Source: Toxotes chatareus
Lineage: Eukaryota; Chordata; Actinopteri; Toxotidae
Direction: 5' to 3'
DNA: 64,000 bases
Assembly (NCBI GenBank): GCA_016801885.1
Contig: CM028898.1
Location: 1,612,001 to 1,676,000 of the forward strand
Below, piece by piece: positions 23,207 to 35,080 of the stretch. Within the stretch, counting starts at the first letter, position 1. Every line of letters starts with the position of its first letter. The position numbers were made by a program, and so were the translations under genes. Under the pieces are notes generated by a model, which did no database searches, had not been told where the DNA came from, and saw only the letters and a list, made by a program, of their open reading frames with translations.

Positions 23207-23625
23207 GTCCCTTTTAATATATATCTTTTCCAGCTTCTCAAACTGCTGAATCACAGCTTTGTGTGACATTGGATCAAAGGGATCTGTGTTGCTTGTAATG
23301 GTGAATGTAAAGAGAATTATCACCCAACTCTGCAGGTCCCCCTCAGATCTACAACATTTAAGCATCATATTTGGTTTCCCAGTCCTCAGTGAGGCCTGAT
23401 ACACCATTGGACAATTTTTCACCTCACGATTGATCTCCAGTTGCAACAATGGTGTCCTGCCAGTGCGGGAAGTTGTGTGTCCTTTATTAGGTGAGGCACT
23501 GACGTTGGATGTATTCAAGTACTTCTCAGAATCATCCAGATTACTGAGGCATACTGAGACAGAATCATCAGAATCTTGATGTCCTTGTTGACAATAGAGT
23601 GCTGCAACTTTGTTTTTGGTTCAGA
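23207..23625 (-). CDS. Unidentified open frame, possible exon
   Basis: The minus strand is open for about 145 codons, from a stop near 23625 down past 23207, starting inside a non-repetitive region. The composition is protein-like and not low-complexity: blocks include CQQGHQDSDDSVSVCLSNL, PLLQLEINREVKNCP and YQASLRTGKPNMMLKCC. A possible acceptor ending TTGCAG lies at about 23602 and a possible donor GTGATA at about 23325. No family is recognised. It could be an exon of a minus-strand gene, a fragment of an unfamiliar transposon ORF, or chance. Confidence 0.35.
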
Positions 23626-23659
23626 AACACTACTCCAAATGAATCACTGCTTTAATATG

Positions 23660-23990
23660 AACTCAGTCTAACCAGTTATCTCTGCATCTCCCCATACACC
23701 AGACATTAGCCTGAAACCAACATCTGAATACCCTGAATTCCCTGTGTCTTCCATCAGTCCACATCCCAATGATACCAGGTGCACCTCTGAAAAAATCAAA
23801 AAACAAAAACGTCACGGTGCAATTATTCCTGCATCCTCTAACCTCGTCACGGCCCTCAGCGTCTTCCTCCATCGGGCAAATTTTCTGAGATCTGAGAGGA
23901 TTTTTCATGAATGAGGACACAGTCACACATTGTTTTCTGCACTTCCCATTTGTAACTGCTGCTGTCCCAGTATGGAACCTGGCCAATCAC
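23660..23990 (-). other. Minus-strand segment with exon-like splice signals
   Basis: A tract TTTTTTGATTTTTTCAG on the minus strand (about 23790-23806) is a textbook acceptor. It is followed by about 40 open codons in one frame (MWTDGRHREFRVFRC) and about 38 in another. It sits just upstream, in minus-strand order, of the open frame at 23207-23625. The phase between the two cannot be fixed and no domain is visible. Confidence 0.2.
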
Positions 23991-24675
23991 CATGCGAGCG
24001 AAGCACACACCTGGGCGTTAGGTTGTCTCAGCTCTCAGGCTGTTAGACACAGCACAGTTGTGTCTTCTTGATGTGAAGGAATGTGATGCTCTCTGTTGAT
24101 CCACTTCCCGGTGTGGCGTCCTGAACATCCCTTTTTATAGCAGCCTTAAAAAAAAAAAAAGAAAAAAGAAAGTTCTTTCATCAAAGACATGATGAAAAAT
24201 GTAAGAGTCAAGGCTGAATGTTTTCTGTCCGTGTTGGATTTCTGGTTGGTGTGTGGTATGAGTTGTTAACACTGAACGGCTCGCTGATGACCCATCAGGG
24301 GGCCCTCTGAGTGTAATGCAGTACGAGGCATACTGAGACAGTTTGAATACCACTAACTGTCCATGTACAAAGAAGAAAGAGGAACTCCCGACTGCTGCTT
24401 CGGCCGTGCTGGTTTCAAACATTATGTTAAATGTTGGTGTGGGCACCGTACAGGGCTGGGACGTTAGCTCAAGGTTTAAACTGAATGAGATGCCATTTCA
24501 GTTTGCAGTGAAAGAGAAATAATAATCCATGTGATGAAGGAGGTGATTTAGGAACCCGATGGCACAGAGAGGAGCCAGAGCGCTGACGAATGAAAGGCGG
24601 TTGTACCTCGTCAGGGCTGAGAAATACAACGAGCCCATGAGTCTACACACACAGCACATATCACGTCCTCCAGGA
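23991..24675. other. Non-coding, no gene seen
   Basis: An A-rich tract at 24148-24170. No coding support. Confidence 0.55.
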
Positions 24676-24870
24676 TTGAGGACACATTTGATAGCCGATC
24701 ACTCAGACCACATTCGGAGGTGGTCTGGGCCCCATGTGGCTACATTCTTTAAAACCGTGAGCACAAATGTGTCCGCGGCCACATTGAATGACCACCTACT
24801 CCAATCACAACTGGTCACACGAGACATATGTGTGGAGACGCATGGTAATGCCAGGCCTGAACAGGGCCAT
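24676..24870 (+). repeat. Dispersed repeat, family R4, copy 1
   Basis: Shares a long block with 55318-55495: GAGGACACATTTGA, then CACTCAGACCACATTC, GAGGTGGTCT and ACAAATGTGTCC in the same order and spacing. The ends GACACATTTG and CAAATGTGTCC are near-inverted, suggesting a DNA-transposon-derived MITE. Confidence 0.65.
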
Positions 24871-27455
24871 GTTTGGATGACTGAACAGGGGTGTTCCCAT
24901 GGGCCCCAAGGAGGGGGGGGGGGGTCCCTGGGCCAGAGCGATCGTTTGAAAAGACATTTTTTGTCATAAAGTCACAGAGTTAAAAAAAATTTGAAATTAA
25001 AATTGAGGATTTGCTGAAGTTTGGCTGCTGATCCTGATCAGTCTTTTATTTGTAGTATCTATATTTTATTTTATTTTATTCATTTTTCTCAGTATGTTGA
25101 CCATGGCAAGAGAACAACAGAATGGCTCTGCTTTAAGAAAACATTACTTAAAAACAAAACAAAACATTAAGATGGGGGCTTTTAACTGAAGGCAGGGAAG
25201 TGGGGGACATGTGAAGGGAAAGTAATACAGAAGGTGAATTGAGAGCCAGTAGGTGTCCTCATTCAACAGTGAGAGGAATCAGCCTTCAACAGCCATTACA
25301 CCATGGAGCCTTAAATCCTAATCTTCTACCAAACCCACTGAGTATTCAAGGTGCAGCGAGAGCAGTGTATATTTTCTGAGACGTATCATCCCAGATGCTG
25401 TCCCATAAATGTAAATGCCACGTATGTTTACATACTGATGGATAGAATACCTTTATCTGACCACAAGCAGTATTTGCTTTACTTCATAGGCTGTACATAA
25501 TACACTGTTTTGCTGCACCTGAAATCAAATTGCATGTTTATGTTCTCTTCTAGTAAATCCAGATCTGAAAATCGCATGTTCTATGCTCTCAGAGAAGAAA
25601 ACAAACAAACACATACCCATACACATTTTATATTTTTGATTTCATGACCGTTTACTGAGTATGAAATCTACTGGAAAAAAAATAAGAGTGATACAACTTG
25701 TTGTCTTGTACATAGACGGAACACAGCTACTAGCTTTGTGTTTGACAAATAATTAAAACGAATATGAATTAGATTAAATCATGTATAGGGGATTTTGTAG
25801 GTGGAACAGCTTATCAATTTTGGATATTAGACATTATCATTACATTAAGTAATAGGATTTCATTTAGATTACATCCCCCCTCAGGTCACCACCCTTAAAA
25901 AGTGAAGGGACAGATGATTCACTGATCCAGTCTCAAAATATACTAACTATCAATTTGGACCTTTGATTAACTTAATAACTACAATCCAAATTACAACGTC
26001 AGAGTTCAGGTACATTGAACCAAATCAATACAAAACACTGACAGAGTTAGATAGTCCTGTACTGAGCTGTGCTATGCTATGCTAGCTTGGACCATGCAGG
26101 AGGACACATCCTGTCCGGCGCCCAGTGTAAAGTCCAGTAAGCTGAGGTTTGTCTGGCTGTGCAGCTTCTGTGTCTCTGAGGGTCCTCGGCCACAAAGTGA
26201 CCAATGGTACCTGGTTTTTGGCCACATGGGCAGAGTTCAGGTAAAGGTAGGAAATCTGAGGCATTCTGGGAAGCTGAGTTCAGTTTAAATCACACAATGA
26301 ATGAATTCATGTGTGGAACCCCACACTTGCATATCCTGGCAGCTTTTTTTCCCTCCTCTTATTAAATATGATTTCTGTTCTGATGACAGAGACATGTTGG
26401 CCTGAGCTACAGGATAATTACAGTAGGACGGAGAAAATAAAGCCCAGAAATAGAGACAGGATTGTTGTCCTCTGCATATGGCAAATCACCATACACGTGA
26501 AAACAATCTATTCAGTATAATTTTATTGTAGCAATGCATTTTGCAAAGACAGGCTCAAATTGAAAATAAAAGCGGGGTAAAAGAATCTCTCTGGAACCAG
26601 GAGTGTGTTTGAGTCTACACCAGACACCAGTCAGAGCATAGTTAGATTCACATGAAAAAAAAAAAAAGATTAAGTGATACAACCCTTTAAACAATGTCTC
26701 ATGCATTTGTTTGATAACACACAGTCTGTAGAAGCCAAATTACAGTACACAAGCAGTGACAAGGTCCATGAGCCCACACTTACTGAAATGATCATTTCCA
26801 CGTTGGTGATTCACAGCAGCTGTCGTGAGGTACATTACAGGAAATAACAGCGATTCATGTTGTACAGTAATTCAGTCATTTCGGCTCCCTCACTGCCTCT
26901 GGCTTCTTTATCCTGTGAGATGTGACAAGGAGAGAGAACAAGGAGTTACCCTTCATATATATACAGTGTGTGTGTATATATATATTGATAGGTAGATAGA
27001 TAGATATACAGTATAGATAGATCATTCCCTTTAATTAATAATATTAATAATCTGCTAAAAACCAAACCTGCTCCGACCAGTGCACATCAGTATATCTATA
27101 TAAATGTAGTATTCATATCATGTTAATGGAATGTATGTATACAGTATATGCCTACACACAGTATGTGTGAGCACAGACACAGGGTAATGGAAGTCTGACA
27201 CCACATACTGATGTGAGAGAGCAGCAGTGGGCAGATCGATACCGACAGTAGGTAATGACTCCTGTGATTCTGCTGGACCTTTGGGGGCTGACCCGGCACC
27301 TCCTCTCAAACCCACCATGGCCTTTACAGCTCTTCATTACCTCTGCTAGAAATGGAAGGTGATATAAACTACATATCATAAATATATAGTTTAATTTTCT
27401 AAGAGATGTAGTAATTATCTAAAGCAGGAAGGAAAGCATTTTTTTAGGTGCCATT
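24871..27455. other. Non-coding with simple repeats
   Basis: G run at 24913-24924, ATTTT-type repeat at 25062-25085, A run at 26655-26667 and mixed TA/TG/GATA repeats at 26955-27025. A plus-strand frame at 26079-26285 ends at a good donor (CAG/GTAAAG at about 26240), but no protein family is evident. Confidence 0.5.
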
Positions 27456-27457
27456 TT

Positions 27458-27785
27458 CTCCATGGTCAATTTGTGTAGTCAATTTGGTGGACGTGTCCAG
27501 CTCCAGAGAAGGCAAACACCCCCAGACTTGAATATTCCCGCCTCCATTTTTCACTGTGGGTTTGATAACACTGTGGTATCATTCTCAGCTCACCTCAAGT
27601 GTTTGGCCTTGTTTCTCCTCCTGAGAAGTGGTTTAGAAACTGCTCCTCGTCCTCTGAGACCACTACAGGACAGACTTCTTCTCACAGCACTTTAGCTAAT
27701 TGGAGTCTTGTGTTCTTTAGCAAATTCTGTATCTTTGATGAAGTTACTTTTTTCCTATCTCTCAGTGAACTAAGCTTGATGTGTT
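27458..27785 (-). pseudogene. Tc1-like transposase remnant, internally deleted
   Basis: Read on the minus strand, the N-terminal DNA-binding part is present with GLRGRGAVSKPLLRR near 27640, a classic Tc1 linker motif. It is followed almost at once by KPTVKNGGGNIQVWGC near 27525, which normally lies about 80 residues later. The sequence between them is deleted. Stops and frame changes make it non-functional. It belongs to a different Tc1 subfamily from the other copies. Confidence 0.8.
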
Positions 27786-28079
27786 GATCTTGTTGTGCTG
27801 TGGTCACTTTTGGTCTGTGCTGTGAAGGTCCCTGCTCTGGCTATGACACAGATAGACACCAGCTGCAGGTTGAGTGAGCTGGATGAGCCTCTGATGAGCA
27901 GATCAGATCCACCTGAGCGTCCTCTCAACACAGGCTTTGATGGAAGAGACACAACTCAAAGAAATCTACTTTTTTCCCCCCACCTGTCATAACTTTCTGT
28001 GTTTTTAAATGTTTCTAAATCCTCAAACTTTCTGATTATTTCCAGATTTGGTGGAAATATTATAGATTTTCTGTGTGGT
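27786..28079. other. Non-coding, no gene seen
   Basis: Nothing recognisable. Confidence 0.5.
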
Positions 28080-28245
28080 CTTAGAGTTTTGGATCCAACT
28101 GTTTGACTGCACAGCAGGTTTCATCTCCAACCTGAACACTGAGTTTGCTGATGACACACACACACACACACACACTGTGGTGAGTCTCCTCTACAGGGAT
28201 GATGAAACAGCTTACAGAGCTGAGGTGGATCTACCAGCAGTGTGC
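28080..28245 (+). pseudogene. LINE reverse transcriptase fragment with CA expansion
   Basis: The plus strand encodes LNTEFADDT and, after an in-frame block of threonine-histidine repeats, VVSLLYRDDETAYRAEV. FADD is the catalytic motif of non-LTR reverse transcriptases, and the flanking residues match the common fish LINE pattern. The CA microsatellite at 28154-28175 grew from the ACA codon after the two catalytic aspartates and extends the protein there. Only this part of the enzyme survives; after about 28245 the similarity fades. Confidence 0.75.
28154..28175. repeat. CA microsatellite inside RT motif
   Basis: Eleven CA units located at the catalytic FADDT codons of a dead LINE fragment. 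Confidence 0.95.
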
Positions 28246-30870
28246 TGTAAGACCAGCCACTGCACTGTACCATATTCATAAGCTAGACTGTTCTGTCCAC
28301 TCTCCATCACCGAACCAGTGCTGAATAACTGTATGTCTCCTTGTGCAGTTGTTCTATCATTATGATGGGCACCGAGTGGACAGTCTCATTATCAAGGACA
28401 ACATCAACACACGATGAGCCTTCTGCTTCTGCCACTGAACAGTCTGTATGAGTGTCGTTATAGTGTTTTGTATAATGCTGCAATAAATCCTTTTTAATAT
28501 GATGGATACATTAAACATTTGCAAAACATCTGCGTGGATACATCTTGTGTTTCTAAGTTGTTTTAGTTTCGTAAGTTGTTTTGTTCTTCGTCCTCTTTTC
28601 TGCTGGTAAACAACCAAACTGCAGGAAGAAGTTAAAAATACAGCTGGACCCACGATGGGGATGTCATCTTAAAATGCATGATCACAAAGAAAATCACACA
28701 CCACAGAGAGATGTCCTCTAAACTTTAACATCCGCACAAACTACTGTGACCCTGCCGAGCAGCCCGGCAGAAAAGGCTTTTCTCTCTTTTGCCCTCACCT
28801 TGCATACATCTTATTCATACTTCATGATTTTTTTTGTCTTGTAATGTTCCGCTTTTATTTTAGATTACATTAAAGTTTTATTTATCCTTGTACTTCTTGG
28901 CTTTAATGCACCTTTGTCTACTTTGGAGCAATCTTTGGCACATCTGACCCATTTTACTTTCAGGTTAAAGTTTCATTTTGTCATGCAGAGTGCAGAGTAT
29001 CTCCTCACTGCTGACATGCAGCGGGACCCTCAGGTGAGAGGCAACATGCACCCTCTGGCATAAAAACACGAATTATTCCAGGAAAGGTGAAAGATATAAG
29101 GTGAAAATGGGGTAGTTAAGTAAAGTTTTCAAATCTGCTTTGCTCTGTTAAATTTGGGCAAAGCTACAGAGGCTACAGAGACAGTGGTGTCCCTGTTGTT
29201 GTAATAAAAAATACCCAGCAGAGTTCACATTCCTGGTCCACCCTCTGTAAGGAAAACAATGGCGCCCTCTGGGCCCACTGAGCCCTCCTCTGACAGGATG
29301 TGGGTTCACTGAGTAAAGATGTGATGTGAGATTTATCCCATCTGTAGCCCAGGGAGACGAGGCCCTCGCAACTGTGATCCCAATCACCCCAAGGTCGGGG
29401 TGCTTTTTCACATCATTATCACTCCTCTGTCATCCCTCACTCTCTCCGTCTTCCACAGGAAGTCCTGGCTGCTGCTGCTGCTGCAGCCTGTAGGTGATGG
29501 AGGAGGAGCGAGACTCGTATCATTATGCTGCTACAGTAAACTTTAGTGACGGTGTGACGGGCTCAAACACACAGAGGTTACCTCAGTGATCTGTCATGTC
29601 TTGTGTGTGACCTCCTGAGGGAGAGTGGGGGAGGAGGAGCGGGGGGTGCTGCTGAAAGTCAAGGTTCTCTGGTTTGTTGCGGAGGAAGTGTTGTACTGAG
29701 ACCACAAAGTTAGAGTGAGTTTTATAAGAGATAAAGTGAAAGTCATGGAAAACCCACTGAAGCCTGTGATGAAACACAGAGGCAGTAGTTGTGTAATGAC
29801 CATTAACTATTGAGGAATATTCATGTGATCGTTCTGGTGCACAGGGATTCACTTTTGGGGAGAACTTGCATATTTCTGTCAAGCTAAGTACCATTACTTA
29901 TAAGTCTTTGTACCACGGCCGCAGAATATTCTGGATTGATAGGAACATAGGAACGTAGCTGCATCATGAACCTGCTGCCTGTGCCTTGCAGACTCCATGA
30001 TGTTTAGCTAGATGTTGCCTAGAAGGTCAAATGACTTAAGTTCTGAAGCTCAAGAGCTAAGTTTTCTGATGTTTAAAACAGGAAAGCAAGATGAGCTACA
30101 TGTTGAAATTAAGAACTGTGATTTTTAGTTTGATTACGTATGGGAGTTTGTTAGCACATGGCCATGGAGAAAGCAGGAGGTTCTTACATTTATAATTTCA
30201 ATGGACTCCACAGAGGCTAACCTCCCGATGTGAAGCCCTTGTGCCATCCACTCATGTACCACCAGTACTTTCCAGCATTTTGAAGTGATCTCGTCATTTC
30301 AGCTCCTTATAGTGTTACCACGTTTAGGTGTTTCCTGCAAAAACTGGTCTATATTAATGAAGAGTGAAAGATTGAGATATACAGTCTGGAATACCTGACC
30401 TGATGATCTGGCAACAATCATGCTGAGCAACAGATTGTCTCTTAGCTGCAGCACTGTGGGATGAATGAACTGTGGCACATTCGAAGCAGCTGGTATTTAC
30501 TGTTTAAGCGTTTCAAAAACAAAAAACAAAAACACAGAATTAAAAAGAATCCCAGTAAGACAGGATTACTGGTGGAAACAAGAGGATGTTTGATGACAAG
30601 ATGCTGGCACTGTGCTTGCAGACTACACAGAAAAAGTTAACCCATACACAATCACTAGAAAAGGAGGGGTTGTAAAATGGTAAATTCAAATTCATACAAC
30701 CCCCTGAAATGACTTTTTATTTTAAACTTTGATCTGTTTGTCCCAGTAGCATCTGGAAAGTCTAGAAGAGCCTTATTATTCATTTTCTTTTATCCTGATC
30801 ATGTGTTTGGGGAGCCAACAGGAAGTCAGCTGACTCATTCAGAGGAAGTCTGTCCCTCAAATTCCTGGCA
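28246..30870. other. Non-coding, one CTCF-like site
   Basis: No gene. A CTG trinucleotide run lies at 29466-29486. Several frames of 60-105 codons occur without domain content. Confidence 0.5.
29260..29275 (-). promoter_or_regulatory. CTCF-like binding site
   Basis: On the minus strand GCCCAGAGGGCGCCAT fits the CTCF core (CC..AG(A/G)GGGC(A/G)C). It lies in an otherwise repeat-free stretch. Occupancy cannot be inferred from sequence alone. Confidence 0.3.
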
Positions 30871-30950
30871 GCAGACGTCCGTCAAACAGTTGCTGAGATA
30901 TTTCACTCAGGATCAAAGAGGTGGACTGACTGATTGACAGACAGAGACAC
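30871..30950 (+). repeat. Dispersed fish repeat, family R3, plus fragment
   Basis: TTGCTGAGATATTTCACTCA followed by AAAGAGGTGGACTGACTGA is the terminal unit of the family also seen at 54061, ending in the typical ACTGACTGA-type short repeats. Confidence 0.6.
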
Positions 30951-33126
30951 TGTAATCCCCAGGTGTCCAGTGTGATCAGAAACAGAGTGTGGTGTTACGC
31001 ATCGAGGCTGCACAGCTCCTTTCGAATATTAATGAGTATGTCCAATGGCCAGACTCCCATTTCACAGTGAGGGAGTAGCCTTCATTAGAGCGTGTATCAG
31101 ACAATTTTTGTGTCTCCATCAGTCACCGGGGAGCCAGCAGTGTCTGTCGGGCCACTTAATAACCCCTACAGGGATGCCAAGCCTGCCCATTCTTCACCCT
31201 GACACCTTAACAGCAGCCTAAATTGGGACTGCATGATCTGTTAGCTCATAATACTTTGTCCAGAGGAAGGCTGGCACCTTACCTCCAGCTTCATCTCATA
31301 AATTACATCATGATCAGGATGGAACTAGGGCGACGTGGCTGGAGTGCAGTGTCAGAACAATGCCTTATTGCAGGGCTGACACAACTGTGACTGCTGTTAC
31401 AATGACTACACACCATAATGTGGCTCATGTTAGCTACTTATATGTCTGTAAGACACCAGGAGGAGTTGTGTTTGTTGGTCTCGATGAGAAGCTGCGGTGT
31501 TTATATGTGCAGCGTTGAAGTGTTCATCATCTTCATCACTCTTTTTGACAGCTTTATATCTCATAACTTTTGATTATAGCAAATGTTATTTCCAGTCTCT
31601 CTGTGACTACATGCTTATACCAATCAAACTGCAATTTGATGTGAAGGACTTTGTTAACAGCACTGCAGAGAATGCAGATTAAAGTGTGACCAATGGGTTG
31701 TTAAAGGCAGATACTGATGTTTCCACTGCAGTGTTTTCTCATTAGTGAATTTACTATTAGTGTACTATAATTTAATGTTTATGGTTCATTCACTTTTGTT
31801 CTAAAGAGTGGATCAGAAGAAAGGTGTCAGTCTCATGTCTGGGTGTGATAGTGTTTGTGTTTAAAACTGTGGTCAGAATCAGCAGTGGGGTGTCCCTGAC
31901 CTGCCTGCAGAGCCTTACTGTGATGGTACTTGGGGGGCCAGTGCTCAAGAGCTTTGGTGGATTTTCGAGTTTAGATGAACCCAGAGTGGGCGGCAGGTGG
32001 GTCAGGGGGGCAGAGCTTTGCAAACTATAAACTATACATAATGAAATTCACACCAGATACACTGAAGTAACGCCAAATGGGCCACACACATTTAAATAAA
32101 CAAATGCTAATGTTCTACTGCACACAGACTATACAGCCCCAACCCCCACCGTAAATGACCCTGTAACTGAAGCAAGTATTACCACCCCAGATCCCCCCCC
32201 CCCCCACCCCCAGATCCAGACCTGGGTGTGTAACCTCATATGAACATTCATCATCATCATTTCTGTCATTATCTTAGGTTTCACTGTCCACACCTGATGA
32301 TACCTCATCCTCAGTGCACCCACTGCTGTTCTCCGAGTCCGTCTCATTATTCCACAGCCTTCATGAGATTCTATGACAGTACACACTTATCTCTCTGAGC
32401 ACAGATCTGAATCACTCACCGCATCTACGCCCACTTAAAAGCCCTTTTCAGTTACATGTTTATGATCTTCAGGCAGAGAGCTGCATGTATTGCGTTGCCT
32501 GCTGTGTCATGTAATCCTCCCGTCTTCTTTTCAGCAGGCCGATCAGAAGCTCTAAGTTGTGGTCTGTGTCACTGTTGCGTCAGATTTGTCTGCATTAAAT
32601 CCACTCTCTGGCTGTGTCTTATTACTTTTTCAGAGGATAAGGTTAGAGGACATTTGCTGGCTGAATGGAGATATCACACTCTGTCAGAGTTAAAACAGAA
32701 TATCATAGTACTGCTTTACCCTCACTCTTCACTCTGTTTATTTGCCTCTTTCTTTTTTCATGAAAGAAGTTTTTTAAACATATAAATTGTGTATTCTTGG
32801 CGGGCTCCCTGGTGTTTACATGTTAAACACTTTGTAAACTCTAAATTTATTATGATTTAATAAGTGCATTGCAAGGATAGATGCATAAATCACACAAATA
32901 AGCTTTGAAGATCCAAAGAGACAAATTAGTTTTGACTAATCTGTCCATGGTGTAAACTTGCTATGTTATACCATGGGCAGTATGTTCACATGCACTTAAG
33001 AAGCCATGTGACTTACACAAATCAAGTTATGCAGGAAATCACACAATCACTCAGAATTGCTGAGCTGTGGAAATTGATACAGGTTTATTTAGTGTTAGGT
33101 CCTTACATTGTGGTACACTTTATGTG
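30951..33126. other. Non-coding, includes C run
   Basis: 31010-31420 is repeat-free, unique-looking sequence. A C run (32193-32211) sits in a C-rich stretch. No coding support. Confidence 0.5.
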
Positions 33127-33131
33127 TCGAC
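33127..33131. repeat. Target-site duplication of solo LTR 1 (left)
   Basis: TCGAC, repeated exactly at 33735-33739. Confidence 0.85.
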
Positions 33132-33734
33132 TGTCACGACTTGGAGGCAAGGACTAGGACCCAAATGCACGACCCCTCAGATGTAGTCAAAAATAATTTT
33201 AATTCTACCAAAGTAGCAAACGAAGACCACCCATAAAGGGGAAAAGGCATAAAAACAAAGGTTACAAAACGTGAACACAAAATCACTCTTAACGAGGAGA
33301 AAAGGCTAAACAAGAAACAAAACCTAACAAGAAACAAAGTAAATTAATACAAAACCTGACCTGGGGTATTATGAAGACGAGAGATCCAAAATGAAGCAAA
33401 AGACATGAGCCAAGGGCATGAAACACAGTATGAGACAAAAAACGAACTGACAAGAACACAGGGAAACGATGAGACTTAAATACACAAGGTAAGGGGCAAC
33501 AGGTGAAACCAATTAGGGCGGGGCAGACAATCACAAAGGTGGGAAACAAGACAAAGACAGGAAGTAAAACAAGACAAGATACACAAGGGCAATGGTATCA
33601 AAATAAAACAGGAACTATAAACGATAAAAGAAGTTAAGAAACTAAACAAGAGTCCGAGGAGTTCAAAAGTCCACAAAAGAATTCCACACAAAACAAGGGC
33701 TCAGAAAACAGCCCCTAAGGGGCTAGTCATGACA
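33132..33734 (-). mobile_element. Solo LTR, copy 1
   Basis: A 603-bp element starts TGTCACGACT and ends AGTCATGACA, so both strands carry the TG...CA ends of an LTR with a short terminal inverted repeat. It is flanked by the 5-bp duplication TCGAC. On the minus strand a U3-like part has a GC box and CCAAT box (CCCCGCCCTAATTGG at about 33509-33523) and a TATA-like TATTTAAG at about 33475, followed by an AT-rich R/U5-like end. Length and order fit a Ty3/Gypsy-type LTR, though no internal genes remain to prove the class. Homologous recombination between two LTRs is the usual origin of such copies. The polyadenylation signal seen in copy 2 is mutated here. Confidence 0.85.
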
Positions 33735-33739
33735 TCGAC
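33735..33739. repeat. Target-site duplication of solo LTR 1 (right)
   Basis: TCGAC, identical to 33127-33131. Confidence 0.85.
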
Positions 33740-33889
33740 ACAGTGTTTGGTTACTTTCCCCCATCATGAGAGGGTGTACGCAATGTGCGTGTACCCTCCA
33801 ATTTGTTGTGTTCGTGTGGACTTCTATGCTACAAAGGCAGCAACTGCACATGGTCCTCACCAAGTGGACTCCAAGTGGACTAGAAAGTC

Positions 33890-34195
33890 CTATAATAACA
33901 ACAACCCCACATTTATGTGGTCTGCAGCTGCTATGCCCTTCCCTGTTAACAACATGATAATATCCGTGTGCACAAAGCCAGATCCAGGAAGAAATGGTTT
34001 TCCCACTTTGGTGTGAATGGAAATACATCCGTGCTGCCAGGTTCCAACATCAGGTGGAAAGTCTGAAACTAGACAAGTGGAGGCTGTTAAAGCAGCAGAT
34101 TAATGCCCATGGTTTGAAATGACACTCCCACCAGTCTCATATACATGTAATGTTCATGTGTCCCTATACTTTGGGCCATGTAGTATGTTAAGTTG
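33890..34195 (+). mobile_element. Tc1-like element, 3' remnant
   Basis: Contains TGTGCACAAAGCCAGATCCA and, further on, GTGGAGGCTGTTAAAGCAGC, ATTAATGCCCATGGTTTG and the terminal-repeat-like CCCTATACTTTGGGCCATGT. All are in the order expected for the distal coding region and 3' end of a Tc1 family. Most of the catalytic region between the first two blocks is deleted. The 5' end is absent. Confidence 0.8.
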
Positions 34196-35048
34196 CTGAT
34201 ATGAAAAAAGAGGCAAACCTCAGCAGCTTTTGGGTGTGTTGAACACACATTATCTAAGACTGTATGAACATAACTCTGAGAATATGATTCCTAGCTGTGT
34301 TTGAGTTCATCAGTCACGAAAAGTCAATAAACACTGCACATTTCAATTCCAGGCTGAAACTCCATCAACCAGTCCTGTAATTACATCAGAAATATTACTG
34401 TGTGTTACAGTGCTACGGAGTGTTACAGCAGCTCATATCTTATGCACTGCCTTATTGTACTCGGGCAAATTTATGCACGTAAAGCATAACAGACATATAA
34501 CTGACACAATCTTTAGAGCTAAAGATATTTTATTTTATTTCATTTTTCTGCTGAGTGTCATTATCCCTGGAGCAGGATGTCATCTCCGGCTGTGAGACCA
34601 GCAACTTCTTTGCCAAATCGGCTCCTGTTTTGATTAGCATGCTAATGCCGCAGTCAAATTTCCACCGTGGAGAATAGAGAGATCTCTCAGGATTTGTCAC
34701 CCAGAGTGTGTAAGCCTCTGGCAGTCGTGTTGGATGGTGGAACGTGTCATTTCTGATGGAGGAAAGGCTCCACACAGTATATACAGTATCTACATGCATG
34801 CACTTGTAATGATGTGCATGTTATTTCATCAAGATAGACCAATTTAACTATTTGCTTTGTTGGACAGCCCAGATTTGAAATCTATCACGTTACTATGTTT
34901 GAGTAAACATGGTTGAATTTGCCAGCTGGTAATTATCATGTAAGACAGTGACTCAGAGTAAAGTACTGTGACACTTGGGTATTTGAACAGGCTTGTTGAA
35001 CTAAATTAACTGATTAATACGTAATAAGTAATCATGGATAGATCCAGG

Positions 35049-35080
<32 letters not shown>

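Noticed and set aside
24559..24969. 136-codon plus-strand frame
   Set aside because: Covers a MITE-like repeat shared with 55318 and ends near a G run; no protein family.
26079..26285. Plus-strand frame ending at a CAG/GTAAAG donor
   Set aside because: No acceptor with matching phase, and the peptide resembles nothing; a single donor match is weak.
33289..33691. Minus-strand ORFs of 71-86 codons (and 60-120 codons at 39250-39724)
   Set aside because: They lie inside solo LTRs, which are not coding.
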